Source: Rhynchopus sp. YZ270_cl-10
Taxonomy: Eukaryota > Euglenozoa > Diplonemea > Diplonemida > Diplonemidae
NCBI GenBank assembly: GCA_964035575.1
Contig: OZ037925.1
Coordinates: 434,001 to 498,000 of the forward strand
DNA length: 64,000 nucleotides
Direction: 5' to 3'
This document shows, piece after piece, positions 61,494 to 64,000 of the stretch (positions within the stretch are counted from its first letter, which is position 1; each line of letters starts with the position of its first letter). The translations under genes were made by a program, and so were the position numbers. The notes beneath the pieces are model-generated. The model was given only the letters and a program-made list of their open reading frames with translations. It was not told the origin of the DNA and did no database searches.

Positions 61494-64000
61494 ATGTCTG
61501 CCTCCAACTCCACACCCGTCTCCGCCATGAAGAAAAGGAGGGTGGTTCGTGAGGATGTGGAAGACCCCGACGGCCTCTGCCGCTCCTACAACGAGTGGAC
61601 GAAGGAGAGGCTTAAAAAAAAAAATATAAACAGGTCGAAATTCCTGAAAGCGCAAGCGCGTCTCCGGAAGTTTATCAACTTCCAGTCCATGACAGTACCC
61701 CTACTGCATGCGACCCTGAAGACGTTTGACACCCTCATTGCCGTCGACAACGTCAACCCCCCAGACAGGAGGAAGTCAGTCCGGGAGCTGCAGTTAGAGG
61801 CAGTGAATGAGGCTGAGGAAGAGATTGAGACGCAGGTGAATATCGTCGTGGTGCCGGGGGTCGTGCAGCAAGCCGATGCTGACATCCTGCTTCGAGCCAT
61901 CGTGGCTGGCGAGGAGGAGTATGATGCGGAAGCGAAGGAAGAGGCACTAGAAACCTTCCAGGCAGGAGTTGAGGCAAGGGTAAAACGGTTGAAGGTCGTG
62001 AATGCATACGATCGAACGGTGTATAAGACCAAGTGCGCGTATCCCGCGATGCTGAGCCACGAGGTTGAACGGTACTGCGGTCTCACCACCTCCCGCAACG
62101 AGCGTGCCCCTCCTGTTGTGTTTCCCACCCCCGACGAGTTGCTCCACATCCCGGCCAACCTCTCCAACCTCTCTGGCACTCTTGCAACTGAACAATGGCT
62201 ACAAGCCACGGAAAACGGGTTGGTTTGCCGTGCTTGCAAGATTTTTGACCGTAGTGACCGAGCACAGCACGCGCTGGTGAAACAACCGTTGCCATACGAT
62301 CAAGTCGCCAACCTCCTCATCAGTCGAAGTGACTCGCACGTGAAATCTCAGAACCACATCGAGTATTGGAAGAGGTTCGAAGACCGTGAGCGGAGCCTCA
62401 GGGACGGCAGCACAGGGTCGTTGGGGAAGATGTTTAAAGCAGGGAACGCTATTCAGGACAAACAAAAGCGCCTCCTCGCGACCCAGCACCTCATAGGGGC
62501 GTTCCACCACGTGGTCTTCTTGGCCAAGAATAACTTGGCTCCTTTCCACCTCTTCTCCAAGATGCACAACAGACAGGCCCACTTTAACCAAGAGACCATA
62601 GATTTTCTCTGTCAGCGTAATAATTACACATCGCATGATATACACCAGCAACTGTTGGAGATTGTGGACGCTGAAGTTAAAAAAAGGACCCTCCGACGTC
62701 TGCAAGCTTCCTCCGCGCTTGGCCTCCTTCTAGATGAGGCACAAGATCGCACCGCCAAGGCCCAGTATGGGGTCGTGTACAGGGTGCTCGAAGAAAGTGG
62801 TGTGAAGGAGGTGTTTTTTGGGATGAAATCCCTCAAAGCAAGTGGCAACGCGGAGAACATCGCTGCCCACATGAGGGACATGTGCCCGGAGGGACTGTGG
62901 CCGAAGGTGCTGGCGCTGGGAACCGACGGGTGCAACTGCATGTCGGGTGAATACGGTGGGTTGCAATTAATTTTACGACGAGACCGGTGCCCTTTTGCAC
63001 TCTGGTGCTGGTGTAGGGGACACCGGCTGAACCTCATTGCCCTGCACTCCGTAGACTCGTTTCCGCTGTTTAAGACTGCTTACAACCTCATCAGTGAAAC
63101 CTTTCGGGCTGTTTATCGGGGGAGGGGGGACAACAAAGGGAAGGTGGCTACGTTTCGCGACGCCGTGGCCGCATGTGCTGCAGTTGACCAGTTTGGGATG
63201 TGGCGTGAGAGAGAACTGTGCGAGGTGGGGACGACCCGTTGGGTGAGTCACGAGCGTGGGGCTGCTACGATATGTCTAACCCTTAAAGGAATCATCCAGA
63301 CCCTTGTGATTTTGGAGAAGAGCGATCTTGTCACGAGCTACCGGTCCCCCACTTCGCTCTGCTCCATCTTCCTCATCTCTGAACTGATGCCAATTCTCGG
63401 CAGGTTCAGCAAGTCGCTGCAGCAGGAGGAGCTGTGCTACTTCGAGATACCGGCGCTCACCGCCCACTATAAGGGGAAAGTGAGGAACCTGCGGGACAAT
63501 CCGGAGAACTACCCGACGTACTGGAGCTCGCACATCCGGATCAACGCCGCGTTTGAGGCGTTTGATCCTGAGAGCCGACCAGAGGAAATCGGTGGCTCTT
63601 TTGTGCGGGAGTTCCACTCGCAGTATGCGCTCCCCTACCTCACCCAGCTCGAAGACGACCTCGAGGAAATGCTGCAGGGGGCACCGGTTCTGGCGGCGTT
63701 TGGGGTGTATGACGTGAGGTGTACGTGGAGCCAGGAAAAGCTCGAGACAGAATTGGGTGTGCTGTGTGAACACTACGGAACGGGGAAGGACTTCACCGCA
63801 CAAGTAGAAGACTCTGAGGTCATTCGTCGGAGCCCCCCCTTTTTCTCGCAGCAAGTGATCTCCTCAATCAAGCACGAGTTTGAGGGTGTACTGAGAGAGC
63901 TGAAAAAACTCTCAGAAAAAATAAAATCCAAGAACTTTACTACAGTGACGTTGGCGTTTGTAAACGACGAGTTTCTGAAGAGTGCATACCCGTCAACCTC
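61494..64000 (+). CDS. hAT-superfamily transposase-like protein (ZNF862-like), 3' end outside window
   Basis: An open frame from ATG 61494 runs 835 codons to the right edge with no stop. It begins MSASNSTPVSAMKKRRVVRE. A Cys/His motif at about 244-290 (NGLVCRACKIFD ... RSDSHVKSQNHIEYWKR) looks like a zinc-binding DNA-recognition domain. The RNase H-like core shows LGLLLDEAQDRT (Asp 414), LALGTDGCNCMSGEYGGL (Asp 478) and CWCRGHRLNLIALHSV, including the hAT CxxH (Cys 507, His 510). The third acid and the C-terminal dimerisation region are not identified in the visible part. hAT transposases cut and paste with 8-bp duplications, so this gene or a relative could mobilise the elements at 4728, 16898 and 58989. 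It is the only plus-strand gene. It may be an active element or a domesticated gene; the visible frame is undamaged. Confidence 0.85.
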   Translation, partial: MSASNSTPVSAMKKRRVVREDVEDPDGLCRSYNEWTKERLKKKNINRSKFLKAQARLRKFINFQSMTVPLLHATLKTFDTLIAVDNVNPPDRRKSVRELQLEAVNEAEEEIETQVNIVVVPGVVQQADADILLRAIVAGEEEYDAEAKEEALETFQAGVEARVKRLKVVNAYDRTVYKTKCAYPAMLSHEVERYCGLTTSRNERAPPVVFPTPDELLHIPANLSNLSGTLATEQWLQATENGLVCRACKIFDRSDRAQHALVKQPLPYDQVANLLISRSDSHVKSQNHIEYWKRFEDRERSLRDGSTGSLGKMFKAGNAIQDKQKRLLATQHLIGAFHHVVFLAKNNLAPFHLFSKMHNRQAHFNQETIDFLCQRNNYTSHDIHQQLLEIVDAEVKKRTLRRLQASSALGLLLDEAQDRTAKAQYGVVYRVLEESGVKEVFFGMKSLKASGNAENIAAHMRDMCPEGLWPKVLALGTDGCNCMSGEYGGLQLILRRDRCPFALWCWCRGHRLNLIALHSVDSFPLFKTAYNLISETFRAVYRGRGDNKGKVATFRDAVAACAAVDQFGMWRERELCEVGTTRWVSHERGAATICLTLKGIIQTLVILEKSDLVTSYRSPTSLCSIFLISELMPILGRFSKSLQQEELCYFEIPALTAHYKGKVRNLRDNPENYPTYWSSHIRINAAFEAFDPESRPEEIGGSFVREFHSQYALPYLTQLEDDLEEMLQGAPVLAAFGVYDVRCTWSQEKLETELGVLCEHYGTGKDFTAQVEDSEVIRRSPPFFSQQVISSIKHEFEGVLRELKKLSEKIKSKNFTTVTLAFVNDEFLKSAYPST

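Noticed and set aside
61586-63854. Minus-strand frames of 137-217 codons opposite the transposase-like gene
   Set aside because: The plus strand is open throughout with hAT motifs; these are shadows.
1-64000. Retroviral, LTR or virus-derived sequences
   Set aside because: No reverse transcriptase, integrase, capsid or long terminal repeats were recognised; the mobile DNA here looks like DNA transposons and short repeats.

Overview
This window looks like nuclear DNA of a protist, most plausibly a euglenozoan of the diplonemid type. That is an inference, not a match. It rests on three things. All 14 host genes I can support lie on the minus strand over 56 kb, which is the one-way gene order typical of Euglenozoa. 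The genes are nonetheless interrupted by ordinary GT-AG introns with donors such as GTATGT or GTATGC, which kinetoplastids almost lack. The spaces between genes and inside introns are long, poly-A/T rich and full of small dispersed repeats. No LTR, viral, CRISPR or convincing tRNA/rRNA sequence was seen.

Layout from left to right, minus strand unless stated: the first 33 codons of a calmodulin (1-101); a two-exon SPFH/Band 7 protein (1072-2181); two paralogous ankyrin-repeat genes (2451-4442, 6545-7645) separated by a non-autonomous hAT-like element loaded with satellite arrays (4728-6201); a five-exon DBC1-like/SAP protein (10762-14409); a second SPFH gene in three exons (15320-18636) with a hAT-type MITE in its first intron; a five-exon E2 ubiquitin-conjugating/SPRY fusion (21524-26210); a 2,259-residue membrane protein with 31 EGF-like repeats (28831-35610); a three-exon centrin (36673-39651) whose last intron holds nested palindromic elements; a ubiquitin-like/WD40/zinc-finger protein (40956-42209); a cation diffusion facilitator (46675-47613); a large helical-repeat protein (48298-51435); KIN17 (53401-54522); and a probable mitochondrial helical protein (54739-55977). 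The only plus-strand gene is a hAT transposase-like gene running off the right edge (61494-64000), preceded by four near-identical 261-bp tandem repeats.

The gene content is mixed housekeeping: calcium sensing, membrane scaffolds, ubiquitin transfer, nucleic-acid repair, metal transport and an adhesion-like surface protein. Shared function between neighbours is not evident; the common strand suggests shared transcription rather than a pathway.

The most unusual content is the mobile and repetitive DNA. A hAT-like element with a perfect 8-bp target duplication has been filled with several satellites. Two further hAT-type elements of about 720 bp each have perfect 8-bp duplications. There is a 1.25-kb foldback element, a nested TIR element in an intron, and at least five small dispersed repeat families, one with at least thirteen copies that end in a poly-A tract.
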